Assembly: GCF_022750545.1 (NCBI RefSeq)
Contig: NZ_PUIC01000007.1
Coordinates: forward strand, 1-64,000
Direction of reading: 5' to 3'
DNA from: Caulobacter sp. CCUG 60055
Lineage (GTDB): Bacteria > Pseudomonadota > Alphaproteobacteria > Caulobacterales > Caulobacteraceae
DNA length: 64,000 nucleotides
Shown piece by piece: positions 38,725 to 47,328 of the stretch. A program made the position numbers and the translations under genes. The notes below the pieces were generated by a model. That model was given only the letters and a program-made list of their open reading frames with translations. It ran no database searches and had not been told where the DNA came from. Every line of letters starts with the position of its first letter. Within the stretch, counting starts at the first letter, position 1.

Positions 38725-40377
38725 CTAGGAAACCCGAGCGGGATGTCTCTCGCGGGCGTCCTCCAGCAGCATTCGCGCGCCGCGCTCGGCGATCATGATG
38801 GTCGGCGTGTTGGTGTTGCCCGAGGTGATGGTCGGCATCACCGAGGCGTCGATCACCCGCAGGCGCTCCAGGCCGATCGCCCGCAGGCGCTCATCGACCA
38901 CCGCGGCGGGATCGGACCGCAGGCCCATCTTCGCGGTCCCCACCGGATGGAAGATCGTCGTGCCGATGTCGCCGGCCGCACGCGCCAGCGCCGCCTCGTC
39001 GTCGCCGACGGTCGGCCCCGGCAAATGCTCCTGCGGCGAGAAGCGAGCCAGCGCGGGCTGGGCCATAAGCCGGCGGGTCACACGGATGGCGTCGGCCGCC
39101 ACGCGCCGGTCCTCGGGGGTGGCGAGGTAGTTCGGCGCGATGCGAGGCGCGGCGGCCGGGTCCAGCGAGCGAGCACGCACCGTCCCGCGCGAGGTGGATC
39201 GCAGGTTGCAGGCCGAGACCGTCACCGCCGGGAACCGGTGCAGCGGCTCGCCGAAGCGGTCCAGCGACAACGGCTGGCAATGGAACTGGATGTTCGCCCT
39301 CTCGTGCTCGGCCGACGAGGTCGTGAAGATGCCCAGCTGCGACGGCGCCATGGTCAGCGGCCCGCGCCGGAAGAGGGCGTACTCCGCCCCCATCAGCGCG
39401 CGGCCGATCAACGAGTGGTAGGTCTCGTTCAAGGTCTTCACGCCGCGGACCTTGTAGATCGCCCGTTGCTGCAGGTGATCTTGCAGGTTGCGGCCGACGC
39501 CCGGCCGCTCGGCGACGACGGGCGCGCCCAGTTCGGCCAGCCAATCCGCCGGGCCGACGCCCGACAGCTGCAGGATCTGCGGCGAGCCGATCGCCCCGGC
39601 CGCCAGGATCACCTCGCCCCGCGCTCGGGCCTCGAACGTGCGGCCGTCGCGGCGGAAGCGGACGCCGACCGCCCGGCGGCCTTCGAACAGGACCTTCTCG
39701 ACCAGCACGCCGGTCTCCAGCCGCAGGTTCGCCCGTCCCAGGGCCGGCTTCAGGAAGCCGCGCGCCGCCGACCAGCGCAGGCCCCGCTTCTGGTTGACGT
39801 GAAACAGGCCCACCCCGGTATTGTCGCCGGTGTTGAAGTCCGGCGTCGCCGGAATTCCCATCTCGGTCGCCGCCGTCGCGATGGCGTCCAGCACGTCCCA
39901 GCGCACCCGCGGCGCCTCGACCCGCCACTCGCCGCCGATGCCGTGATGCTCGCCCTCGCCCAGGAAGTGGTCGTCCAGGCGGCGGAAGACGGGCCACACG
40001 TCGTCCCAGCCCCAGCCGGTCAGGCCGAGCTGGCGCCAGTGGTCATAATCGGCCGCCTGGCCGCGCATGGAGATCATGGCGTTGATGGCGGAGCTGCCGC
40101 CGATCACCTTGCCGCGCGGATACTTCAGCGAGCGCCCGTTCAGGCCCGGCTCGGCCTCGGTCTCGAACATCCAGTCGGAGCGCGGGTCCCCGATGGCGAA
40201 CAGATAGCCGACCGGAATGTGGAACCACATCCAGTCGTCGCGCCCGCCCGCCTCCAGCAGCAGCACACGGTTGCGCGGGTCCTGCGACAGCCGGTTGGCG
40301 AGCACGCAACCGGCCGAGCCCGCGCCCGCCACGACGTAGTCGTACACGCCTTCGAACGGGCTCGTTTGCTCAGTCAT
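38725..40377 (-). CDS. GMC-family FAD oxidoreductase (choline dehydrogenase-like)
   Basis: This 550-residue flavoprotein has the N-terminal FAD-binding YDYVVAGAGSAGCVLANRL, the GMC signature YPRGKVIGGSSAINAM, a second signature GAIGSPQILQLSGVGP, and the C-terminal catalytic HPVGTAKMG followed by DASVMPTITSGNTNTPTIMIAE. It oxidises an alcohol to an aldehyde; substrate unknown. It has no signal peptide. It is divergent from an acyl-CoA dehydrogenase gene, consistent with alcohol or lipid catabolism. Confidence 0.93.
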   Translation of the reverse strand: MTEQTSPFEGVYDYVVAGAGSAGCVLANRLSQDPRNRVLLLEAGGRDDWMWFHIPVGYLFAIGDPRSDWMFETEAEPGLNGRSLKYPRGKVIGGSSAINAMISMRGQAADYDHWRQLGLTGWGWDDVWPVFRRLDDHFLGEGEHHGIGGEWRVEAPRVRWDVLDAIATAATEMGIPATPDFNTGDNTGVGLFHVNQKRGLRWSAARGFLKPALGRANLRLETGVLVEKVLFEGRRAVGVRFRRDGRTFEARARGEVILAAGAIGSPQILQLSGVGPADWLAELGAPVVAERPGVGRNLQDHLQQRAIYKVRGVKTLNETYHSLIGRALMGAEYALFRRGPLTMAPSQLGIFTTSSAEHERANIQFHCQPLSLDRFGEPLHRFPAVTVSACNLRSTSRGTVRARSLDPAAAPRIAPNYLATPEDRRVAADAIRVTRRLMAQPALARFSPQEHLPGPTVGDDEAALARAAGDIGTTIFHPVGTAKMGLRSDPAAVVDERLRAIGLERLRVIDASVMPTITSGNTNTPTIMIAERGARMLLEDARERHPARVS

Positions 40378-40532
40378 GCCTTTCCATCGGCGACTGAACG
40401 TCGTTCGCCAAGCCCTGGCCCCAAAAAACCTTCCTTCCTTGACGCGAGGTCATGCTTGGCGCCGGCGGTGCGGGGCCTAAGCTTCCTTCCAAAGCGACGG
40501 CCGAAGGCCGCGCGGGTCAGGGAGGCCCGGCC

Positions 40533-41708
40533 ATGAACCAGATCCGGCCCGGCGGTTTCGGCGCCGCGACCAACAGCCCCTACTACGGTCCCGAGCATCA
40601 CGCCTGGCGCGAGACGCTGCGGCGCTGGGTCGACAAGGAGCTGGCTCCGTTCGTCGACGAATGGGACGAGGCCGAGACCTTCCCGCGCGAGCTTTACAAG
40701 AAGGCCTCCGACATCGGCCTGCTGCGCCTCGGCTTCCCTGAGGAATATGGCGGCGTTCCCCGGCCGGACCCGTTCTATGGCGTCGTCACGTCCGAGGAGC
40801 TGGCCCGCGTCGCCTGCGGCGGCCTGATCGCCAGCCTGATGAGCCACGGCATCGGCGCCCCGCCCATCGCCGCCGTCGGCTCGGAGGAGATGAAGCGCCG
40901 GGTGCTGCCGGGCATCCTGGCCGGCGAGAAGATTTCCGCCCTGGCCATCACCGAGCCGTCCGGCGGCTCCGACGTCGCCAACCTGCAGACCAGCGCCCGC
41001 CGCGACGGCGACTGCTATGTCGTCAACGGCCAGAAGATGTTCATCACCTCAGGGATGCGGGCCGACTACTACACGGTGGCGGTGCGCACCGGCGGGCCGG
41101 GCCTGGGCGGGATCAGCCTGCTGCTGATCGAGCGCGACACGCCCGGCTTTTCCCGCACCAAGCTCGACAAGATGGGCTGGTGGTGCTCGGACACCGCCGC
41201 GCTCTATTTCGACGATTGCCGCGTGCCGGTCGCCAACCTGATCGGCGAGGAGAACCAGGGTTTTTCGGCGATCATGCGCAACTTCAACGGCGAGCGGCTG
41301 GGCATGGCCACCGGCGCCATCGCCGTCGCCCGCGTGGCGATGGAGGAGGCGGTCGCCTACGCCAAGGAGCGCAAGACCTTCGGCAAGCGCCTGGCCGACT
41401 ATCAGGTGATCCGGCACAAGATCGTCGAGATGGCCCGGCAGATCGCCGCCAGCCACGCCTATCTGGAGCAGTGCGCCTGGCGGGTGATGCAGGGCGAGAC
41501 GCCGGTGGCCGACCTGGCCATGCTCAAGGTGCAGGCGACCCTGACCCTGGAATACTGCGCCCGCGAGGCGGTGCAGATCTTCGGCGGCGCCGGCTACATG
41601 CGCGGCTCCAAGGTCGAGCGCATCTATCGCGAGGTGCGCGTCCAGGCGATCGGCGGCGGCTCCGAGGAGATCATGCGCGATCTCGCCGCCCGGCAGATGG
41701 GCCTCTAG
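40533..41708 (+). CDS. Acyl-CoA dehydrogenase
   Basis: This 391-residue flavoenzyme introduces an alpha-beta double bond into acyl-CoA. It has ALAITEPSGGSDVANLQTSA, NGQKMFITSGMRADYY, RKTFGKRLADYQVIRHKI and the C-terminal QIFGGAGYMRGSKVERIYREVR and GGGSEEIMRD. The residue preceding the terminal acidic pair suggests the usual catalytic Glu lies in YREVR or SEEI; exact placement needs an alignment. The ATG at 40533 follows GGGAGG. It is divergent from the GMC oxidoreductase gene. Confidence 0.92.
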   Translation: MNQIRPGGFGAATNSPYYGPEHHAWRETLRRWVDKELAPFVDEWDEAETFPRELYKKASDIGLLRLGFPEEYGGVPRPDPFYGVVTSEELARVACGGLIASLMSHGIGAPPIAAVGSEEMKRRVLPGILAGEKISALAITEPSGGSDVANLQTSARRDGDCYVVNGQKMFITSGMRADYYTVAVRTGGPGLGGISLLLIERDTPGFSRTKLDKMGWWCSDTAALYFDDCRVPVANLIGEENQGFSAIMRNFNGERLGMATGAIAVARVAMEEAVAYAKERKTFGKRLADYQVIRHKIVEMARQIAASHAYLEQCAWRVMQGETPVADLAMLKVQATLTLEYCAREAVQIFGGAGYMRGSKVERIYREVRVQAIGGGSEEIMRDLAARQMGL

Positions 41709-41762
41709 CCCGGGAGCAGGTTCAGGGCCGTCGGCGCGGCGGTTCGCTTTGACGCTTGCAAT

Positions 41763-41777
41763 GTTCTCTTTTTGTTC
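41763..41777 (+). promoter_or_regulatory. LexA (SOS) box
   Basis: GTTC-TCTTTTT-GTTC is an exact match to the alphaproteobacterial LexA-binding consensus GTTC-N7-GTTC. It lies 29 bp upstream of the ATG of the endonuclease III-like gene, with a TTGACG -35-like hexamer at 41749. The function of the downstream gene fits DNA-damage induction. Confidence 0.8.
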
Positions 41778-41806
41778 TAGTTTATCCACAGGAACAGGAG
41801 GCGGCC

Positions 41807-42505
41807 ATGCAGCTGTCGTTTCACTTCGACACCGATCCAGCGCCGATCTTGCCGGCGGTGCGCGACCAACTGGCCCGCCTTCAGCGCGGCCGGTTCCGGC
41901 GCGGCGGCGGCCTGGACCCGATCAGCCAGCTGGTGAAGTCGTCGATCAGCAGCCGCACGCGCGACGAGGTCTCGCAATTGGCGTTCGAGCGTCTGCGGGC
42001 GCGGTTCCCGAGCTGGGACCATCTGGCCGACGCCCGCGCCGCCGAGGTCGAGGCGACCATCGCCCGCGTGACCTTCGCCGACGACAAGGCCCGCCATCTG
42101 GTGACGGCGCTGCGCAGGCTGCGCGCCGAGCAGGGCGGCCTCGATCTCGATTTTCTCAAGGACATGCCGGTGGAGTGGGCGATGAACCGGCTGCAGGCCC
42201 TGCCCAATGTCGGGGACAAGGTGGCTGCGGCGGTGCTGAATTTCAGCACCCTGCGCCGGCGGGTCATGGTGGTCGACACCCACGTCTGGCGCGCCGCCCG
42301 CCGGATCGGCCTGGCGCCGGCCAACGCCGATCCGCGCGCCGTGCGCCTGGCGATCATGGAGCAGGCGCCGCCGTCGTGGACGGCCGACGACTTCTTCGAG
42401 CTGCACTGCCTGCTCAAGGGGCTGGGCCAGCAACTGTGCATGCACGACCATATGGACTGCGGCCATTGTCCGTTGGCCGGCTTCTGCGCCCAGCGTCCGC
42501 TATAG
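41807..42505 (+). CDS. Endonuclease III-like DNA glycosylase (HhH-GPD superfamily)
   Basis: This 232-residue protein has a helix-hairpin-helix LQALPNVGDKVAAAVLNFS, the catalytic Asp in VVDTHVWRAARRIGL, and a C-terminal four-Cys [4Fe-4S] cluster pattern (HDHMDCGHCPLAGFC, with an earlier Cys in LHCLLKGLGQQLC). The lysine expected in the hairpin for bifunctional lyase activity is not evident at the usual place, so it may differ from canonical Nth. It repairs damaged bases. AGGAGG precedes the ATG at 41807, and a LexA box lies just upstream. Confidence 0.85.
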   Translation: MQLSFHFDTDPAPILPAVRDQLARLQRGRFRRGGGLDPISQLVKSSISSRTRDEVSQLAFERLRARFPSWDHLADARAAEVEATIARVTFADDKARHLVTALRRLRAEQGGLDLDFLKDMPVEWAMNRLQALPNVGDKVAAAVLNFSTLRRRVMVVDTHVWRAARRIGLAPANADPRAVRLAIMEQAPPSWTADDFFELHCLLKGLGQQLCMHDHMDCGHCPLAGFCAQRPL

Positions 42506-42530
42506 GGGCCGCTGTCGGGAAGGGGGCGCT

Positions 42531-42575
42531 ATAGGGACGGTTGCGATTTTCCGCCGGCCTGCGAGGCTTCGAATC
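42531..42575 (+). repeat. Leader repeat copy 1
   Basis: This segment directly upstream of the TRIC/YadS gene shares CGGTTGCGATTTT and CCTGCGAGG, in the same order and spacing within 1-2 bases, with 43303-43345 upstream of the APC permease gene. It may be a shared 5' leader, promoter or duplicated intergenic element. Confidence 0.55.
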
Positions 42576-42576
42576 A

Positions 42577-43245
42577 ATGAGCTTCGAAGCCAACCTGATC
42601 GAACTGGACTGGTCGCTTAAGGCGCTGGACTACGCCGGCATGGCGGTGTTCGCCGCCACCGGCGCGCTGGCGGCCGCGCGCCGCAAGCACGACATCGTCA
42701 CCTTCGCCTTCTTCGCCGCCATCACCGGCGTCGGCGGCGGCACCCTGCGCGACCTCCTGATCGGGGCGCCGGTGTTCTGGATCAAGAGCTGGGGCTATCT
42801 GGCCGTCTGCCTGATCTCGGCCGTGGTGGTCTGGCTGGTCGCCGCGCGGCGGGCCTGGCGGCCGGCCGCCCTGCTGTGGCTCGACGCCGCCGGCATGTCG
42901 GCCTACGCGGTGATCGGCGCGGCCAAGGCTCTCAGCCTTGCGGTTCCCGCGCCCATCGCCGTGCTGATGGGCGTGCTGACCGCCTCGTTCGGCGGCATCA
43001 TCCGCGACGTGCTGGCCGAAGAGCCGTCGGTGCTGCTGCGACGCGAGATCTACATCACCGCCGCCCTGGCCGGGGCGGCCGTCTTCGTCCTGCTGGACCA
43101 GCTCGGCGTATCCGGCTTCTGGCCGGCGGCGGCCGGGGTGGCGACGGGGTTCGGCGTCCGGGGCGGGGCGCTGCGATTCGGCTGGGCCATGCCGGCCTTC
43201 CCCGGCGGCCGAGACCCCGAGCGGCCTGGGGACCGCGACGGCTGA
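42577..43245 (+). CDS. TRIC/YadS (UPF0126) family membrane channel
   Basis: This 222-residue protein has seven hydrophobic helices arranged as two related three-helix repeats: AATGALAAARRKHD with GVGGGTLRDLLIG, and AVIGAAKALSLAVP with ASFGGIIRDVLAEEPSVLL. The Gly-rich GGGTxRD motif is diagnostic. Bacterial members are homologues of trimeric intracellular cation channels, and some have been linked to glycine uptake. The ATG at 42577 follows the leader repeat directly. Confidence 0.88.
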   Translation: MSFEANLIELDWSLKALDYAGMAVFAATGALAAARRKHDIVTFAFFAAITGVGGGTLRDLLIGAPVFWIKSWGYLAVCLISAVVVWLVAARRAWRPAALLWLDAAGMSAYAVIGAAKALSLAVPAPIAVLMGVLTASFGGIIRDVLAEEPSVLLRREIYITAALAGAAVFVLLDQLGVSGFWPAAAGVATGFGVRGGALRFGWAMPAFPGGRDPERPGDRDG

Positions 43246-43302
43246 GGCCGTCCCCGAAGGGCGTCAGGAAGACTGACCGCCGTTCAGGCGGCCGTTCGCA
43301 TA

Positions 43303-43345
43303 AGGAGCGGTTGCGATTTTCGCAGCACCTGCGAGGTTGCGCACG
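43303..43345 (+). repeat. Leader repeat copy 2
   Basis: This segment repeats the element at 42531-42575 (CGGTTGCGATTTT then CCTGCGAGG) and lies about 36 bp before the APC permease start. It also contains a small dyad GCGA-TTT-TCGC that copy 1 lacks because of one extra C. Confidence 0.55.
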
Positions 43346-43380
43346 AATTGTTCGACGGACCGCAGTCGGGAGGGCGGCGT

Positions 43381-44793
43381 ATGGCGTTTTGGGATCGGCG
43401 CAAGCCGGTGGACATGGTGGCGGAGATCGATCCCAGCCACCGGCTGAAGGCTACGCTCTCCTGGCCGCATCTGGTCGCCCTGGGCGTCGGGGCCATCGTC
43501 GGCACCGGCATCTACACGCTGATCGGCGTCGGCGCGGGGCTCGCCGGTCCCGCCGTGATCCTGTCCTTCGTCATCGCCGGCGTCATCTGCATCTGCGCGG
43601 GCCTCGCCTACGCCGAGATGTCGACCATGATCCCGGCGGCGGGCAGCGCCTACACCTACTCCTACGCCGTGCTCGGCGAGATGCTGGCCTGGGTGGTCGG
43701 CTGGAGCCTGATGCTGGAATACACGGTGGTGTGCAGCGCCGTGGCCGTGGGCTGGGCCGGGCACGTCGTGCCCTTCATCCAGGCCGCCGGCATTCCGGAG
43801 GTCCTGCTGAAAGGGCCGGAGCAGGGCGGGCTGATCAACCTGCCGGCCGTGATCATCTGCTTCGTCGTCGCCGGACTGTTGTTGGTCGGCACCCGCGAGA
43901 GCGCCAACGTCAACCTCGTGCTGGTGGTCATCAAGGTCCTGGCCCTGGCCGCCTTCGTGGCCATCGCCGCGCCGCACTTTGACGCCTCGCACTTCACGCC
44001 ATTCATGCCCAAGGGCTTCGAGGGCCACGCCGCCGACGGAACCGGCCTGGGGGTCATGGGCGCGGCGGCGATCATCTTCTTCGCCTTCTACGGCTTCGAC
44101 ACCATCTCGACCGCCGCCGAGGAGACCAAGAATCCCGGCCGCGACCTGACCATCGGCATCGTCGGCTCGATGCTGATCTGCGTGGCCATCTATATGGGCG
44201 TGGCCGCGGCGGCGATCGGCGCCGTGCGCACGGAGGTCTTCGCCAGCCACGACGCGCCGCTGGTGTACATTCTCGAAATCCTCAAGCAGCCCGTGACCGC
44301 CAAGGTGGTGGCCGGCGCGGCGGTGGTCGCCCTGCCCACCGTGATCCTGGCCTTCATGTACGGCCAGAGCCGCATCTTCTTCGTCATGGCCCGCGACGGC
44401 CTGCTGCCGCAGGGCCTGGCCAAGGTCAATCCGCGCTCGGGCGTGCCCACGCTGATGACCGTCGTCACCGCGCTGATCGCCGCCGCCCTGGCCGGCTTTC
44501 TGCCGCTCGGCCAGATCGCCGCCCTGGCCAACGCCGGGACCCTGTGCGCCTTCATCGCCACCGCCGCTTGCATGATGGTCATGCGCCGTCGCGAGCCCGA
44601 TCGCCCCCGGGTGTTCAAGGCGCCGCTGTGGTGGCTGATCGGCCCGGTGGCGATCCTCGGCTGCCTCTACCTGTTCTGGAGCCTGCCGGTGATGACCAAG
44701 GTGCTGTTCTTCGTCTGGAACGGCGTGGGCCTGCTGATCTATCTGGCCTGGGCGCGCCGGGGCAGCCTGCTGGGCAAGGCCGGGGCGGCCTGA
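43381..44793 (+). CDS. APC-family amino acid permease
   Basis: This 470-residue transporter has 12 predicted membrane helices and the APC hallmark GVGAIVGTGIYTLIGVGAGLAGP in helix 1, then YAEMSTMIPAAGSAYTYSY and FFAFYGFDTISTAAEETKNPGRDL. It resembles cationic amino acid transporters (CAT/YfnA type). The ATG at 43381 follows GGGAGGG. It carries the shared leader repeat upstream and is followed 18 bp later by rlmJ. Confidence 0.92.
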   Translation: MAFWDRRKPVDMVAEIDPSHRLKATLSWPHLVALGVGAIVGTGIYTLIGVGAGLAGPAVILSFVIAGVICICAGLAYAEMSTMIPAAGSAYTYSYAVLGEMLAWVVGWSLMLEYTVVCSAVAVGWAGHVVPFIQAAGIPEVLLKGPEQGGLINLPAVIICFVVAGLLLVGTRESANVNLVLVVIKVLALAAFVAIAAPHFDASHFTPFMPKGFEGHAADGTGLGVMGAAAIIFFAFYGFDTISTAAEETKNPGRDLTIGIVGSMLICVAIYMGVAAAAIGAVRTEVFASHDAPLVYILEILKQPVTAKVVAGAAVVALPTVILAFMYGQSRIFFVMARDGLLPQGLAKVNPRSGVPTLMTVVTALIAAALAGFLPLGQIAALANAGTLCAFIATAACMMVMRRREPDRPRVFKAPLWWLIGPVAILGCLYLFWSLPVMTKVLFFVWNGVGLLIYLAWARRGSLLGKAGAA

Positions 44794-44811
44794 GGTCGGA
44801 GAGGCCGGGCC

Positions 44812-45633
44812 GTGAACTATCGCCACGCCTTCCACGCCGGCAACTTCGCCGACCTGGCCAAGCACGCCTGTCTCACCGCCCTGATGGAGCGGCTGACCGC
44901 CGGGCCGGGACCGCTGACGGTCATCGACACCCACGCCGGGGCGGGGGCCTACGACCTCTCCGGCGAGATGTCGCGCAAGTCGGGCGAGGCCGAGCGCGGC
45001 GTCGCGCGGCTGATGCGCGACGAGGCCGCGCCCGAGGCGTTCGACGTGTTGAAGGCCGCCGTGGCGCGGGCCAATCCGGACGGCGAGGCGACGCTCTATC
45101 CGGGCTCGCCCGCCCTGGTGGTCGCCGCCCTGCGCGAGGACGACCGCTACATCGCCTGCGAGCTGCGGCCTGACGACCATGCCCTGCTGGCTCAGCTCCT
45201 GGCCCCGACCGGCGGCCAGGGCGAGGCGGTGATGGGCGACGGCTTCGAGGCGGCGGCGACGCGGACGCCCAAGGGGCCGACCCTGGTGTTGATCGATCCG
45301 CCGTTCGAGCGCGCCGACGACTACGCCCGCAGCGTCGCGGCGACGGCGGCGGTGCTGAAGCGCAATCCGGCGGCGGTGGTCGCCATCTGGACGCCGATCA
45401 AGGACCTGGAGACGTTCGACGCCTTCCTGCGCGACCTGGAAGGCGTCGATCCGCCGCCGACCCTGGTCGCCGAGGCGCGGCTCCAGCCCCTGACCGATCC
45501 GATGCGGATGAACGGCTGCGCGATGGTGGTGGTCGGCGCGCCCGACCTGGCCGACGAGATGCGGGCCGTCTGCGGCTGGGTGGTTTCACATCTCGGTGAG
45601 AAGGGCGGCGAGGCCCGAATTTGGACGCTCTGA
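44812..45633 (+). CDS. rlmJ: 23S rRNA (adenine2030-N6)-methyltransferase
   Basis: This 273-residue SAM-dependent methyltransferase starts with the RlmJ-specific MNYRHAFHAGNFADLAKH and has TVIDTHAGAGAYDL for SAM binding. VLIDPPFE is the catalytic D/N-PP-F/Y motif of N6-adenine methyltransferases. The C-terminal MNGCAMVVVGAP strand is conserved. It modifies A2030 of 23S rRNA in E. coli. The GTG start at 44812 lies 18 bp after the permease gene. Confidence 0.92.
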   Translation: MNYRHAFHAGNFADLAKHACLTALMERLTAGPGPLTVIDTHAGAGAYDLSGEMSRKSGEAERGVARLMRDEAAPEAFDVLKAAVARANPDGEATLYPGSPALVVAALREDDRYIACELRPDDHALLAQLLAPTGGQGEAVMGDGFEAAATRTPKGPTLVLIDPPFERADDYARSVAATAAVLKRNPAAVVAIWTPIKDLETFDAFLRDLEGVDPPPTLVAEARLQPLTDPMRMNGCAMVVVGAPDLADEMRAVCGWVVSHLGEKGGEARIWTL

Positions 45634-45724
45634 CGCGCAAGTTTCACGTTCGCGCTCGCGAAACGGTGTTATGTTGCGCTGCACAATTCCGGGCGATGCA
45701 GCCCTGATTGCAAGGAGCGATGTC

Positions 45725-46258
45725 ATGAGTTCGACTCAGGAGTTGCCCGAAGCCGCACACATCGGAAAGGTCTTCAGCGCGCCCCTCGGCGCGGCCTCGC
45801 CGCTGTGGCTGGCCTATGGCGCCGTCGCCGGCGCGGGCGTGGCCTACTGGTGGCTGAGCCGCTGGGCGCGGTTCACCCATCTCGAAGCCCTGGCGGTCCC
45901 GGCCCCGGAGGCGGCGGCCGAGCCCGCGCCCGTCCTGGCGGCGCCGGCGGAAGAGCCCGTCGCGGTCGAAACCGTCCCCGCCAAACCCGTCGTTTCCGCC
46001 GCCGAAGACAAACCGGCCGCCGCTCACCCGGCCGCCCCGGCCGCGGACGGCGACGACCTCACCCGGCTGGTCGGCGTCGGCCCGAAGCTGGCCCAGGCCC
46101 TGGTCGAGCACGGCGTGAACAGCTTCGCCCAGATCGCCGCCTGGACCGATGAGGAGCTGGCCGAGATCGACCTGGCCCTCGACCTCAAGGGCCGGGCCGC
46201 GCGCGACGCCTGGGTCGCCCAGGCCAAGCAGCTGGCCGGGGACGCCCCTTCGGCCTGA
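45725..46258 (+). CDS. Membrane-anchored helix-hairpin-helix protein
   Basis: This 177-residue protein has one hydrophobic helix (PLWLAYGAVAGAGVAYWWLS), an Ala/Pro/Glu-rich linker of about 70 residues, and a C-terminal HhH domain (LTRLVGVGPKLAQALVEHG, with FAQIAAWTDEELAEID). This HhH type is found at the end of several ribosomal- and respiratory-associated proteins and does not by itself prove DNA binding. AAGGAG precedes the ATG at 45725. Function unknown. Confidence 0.8.
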   Translation: MSSTQELPEAAHIGKVFSAPLGAASPLWLAYGAVAGAGVAYWWLSRWARFTHLEALAVPAPEAAAEPAPVLAAPAEEPVAVETVPAKPVVSAAEDKPAAAHPAAPAADGDDLTRLVGVGPKLAQALVEHGVNSFAQIAAWTDEELAEIDLALDLKGRAARDAWVAQAKQLAGDAPSA

Positions 46259-46272
46259 GGCCGCCTCAGGCC
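46252..46272. terminator. Hairpin between convergent genes
   Basis: Perfect 9-base arms GGCCTGAGG and CCTCAGGCC around CCG overlap the stop of the HhH gene and the 3' end of meaB. It is a compact, stable stem and a likely bidirectional terminator. Confidence 0.5.
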
Positions 46273-47246
46273 TGGCCGAAGAACGCCGCCAGCATGCGGT
46301 CGGCGGCGACCGAGGCCGGCAGCCTGCCCTGGCGCACCGCGCCCTCCAGGTTCGGGGCCAGGACGGCGACGCCGGGTTCGGCGCGGAACGCCTGGTCCAG
46401 GCGGTCGCGCACCATCGACCACATCCAGCGGGCGTTCTGGTCGGAGCGCCGCGCGGCGCGGCCGCCGTTGGCGGTCATCACCTCGCGGTGGCGCTCGACC
46501 TGGCTCCACAGCCGGTCCAGCCCGTCGTTCCTCAGGCCCGAGGCGGTGATCACCGGCGGGGTCCAGTCGGGCGAGGCCGGCGTCAGGATGTGCAGGGCGG
46601 CGCGATAGTCGCGCGCCGAACGCTCGGCCAGGGCCGCGTCCTGGTCGGCCTTATTGATGACGATCATGTCGGCCAGTTCGATCAGGCCCTTCTTGACGCC
46701 CTGCAGTTCGTCGCCGCCGCCGGGGATGAGCAGGGCCAGGAAGAAATCGACCATGTCCGCCACCACGGTCTCGGACTGGCCGACCCCCACCGTCTCGACG
46801 ATGATCACGTCGAAGCCGGCCGCCTCGCACAGCAGCATGGCCTCGCGCGTCTTGCGCGCCACCCCGCCCAGCGTGCCGCCGGAGGGCGAGGGGCGGATAT
46901 AGGCGTCGGGGTCGACGGCCAGCCGCTCCATGCGGGTCTTGTCGCCCAGGATCGAGCCGCCGGTGCGCCCCGACGACGGGTCGACCGCCAGCACCGCCAC
47001 CTTGCGGCCGGCGGCGGTGAGGTTGCAGCCGAGGGCTTCGATGGTGGTCGACTTGCCCGCGCCGGGCACGCCGGTGATCCCGATCCGCTGGGCCGCCCCG
47101 GTGCGCGGGATCAGGCGCTCCAGCAGGGTCCGAGCCGCCGCCTGGTGGTCGGCCCGGCGGCTTTCGACCAGGGTGATGGCCCGGGCCAGGGCGGCGCGGT
47201 CGCCGGCGATCAGCCGCGCCGTCAGGGTTTCGAGATCAAGCGTCAC
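46266..47246 (-). CDS. meaB: MeaB/ArgK-type G-protein chaperone of methylmalonyl-CoA mutase
   Basis: This 326-residue GTPase has Walker A GITGVPGAGKST, switch residues VLAVDPSSGRTGGSILGDKTRM, VETVGVGQSE (G3) and VINKADQ (G4). MeaB loads and protects adenosylcobalamin in methylmalonyl-CoA mutase. The GTG at 47246 gives the family length; longer frames run into the divergent DUF4112 gene region. The mutase subunits lie about 5 kb downstream at 52094-56491, same strand but not in the same operon. Confidence 0.92.
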   Translation of the reverse strand: MTLDLETLTARLIAGDRAALARAITLVESRRADHQAAARTLLERLIPRTGAAQRIGITGVPGAGKSTTIEALGCNLTAAGRKVAVLAVDPSSGRTGGSILGDKTRMERLAVDPDAYIRPSPSGGTLGGVARKTREAMLLCEAAGFDVIIVETVGVGQSETVVADMVDFFLALLIPGGGDELQGVKKGLIELADMIVINKADQDAALAERSARDYRAALHILTPASPDWTPPVITASGLRNDGLDRLWSQVERHREVMTANGGRAARRSDQNARWMWSMVRDRLDQAFRAEPGVAVLAPNLEGAVRQGRLPASVAADRMLAAFFGQA

Positions 47247-47328
47247 GGAAAGCGTCGTCGCCCATGCGTTGGCGGGGGGTCTTTTCTGGACCGGGGCGGC
47301 CCACCATGTCGACAGGGACTTGAACAGC

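Noticed and set aside
43264-45180. A 638-residue minus-strand frame opposite the APC permease and rlmJ
   Set aside because: Gly/His/Asp-rich composition without domains; both plus-strand genes are clearly real.
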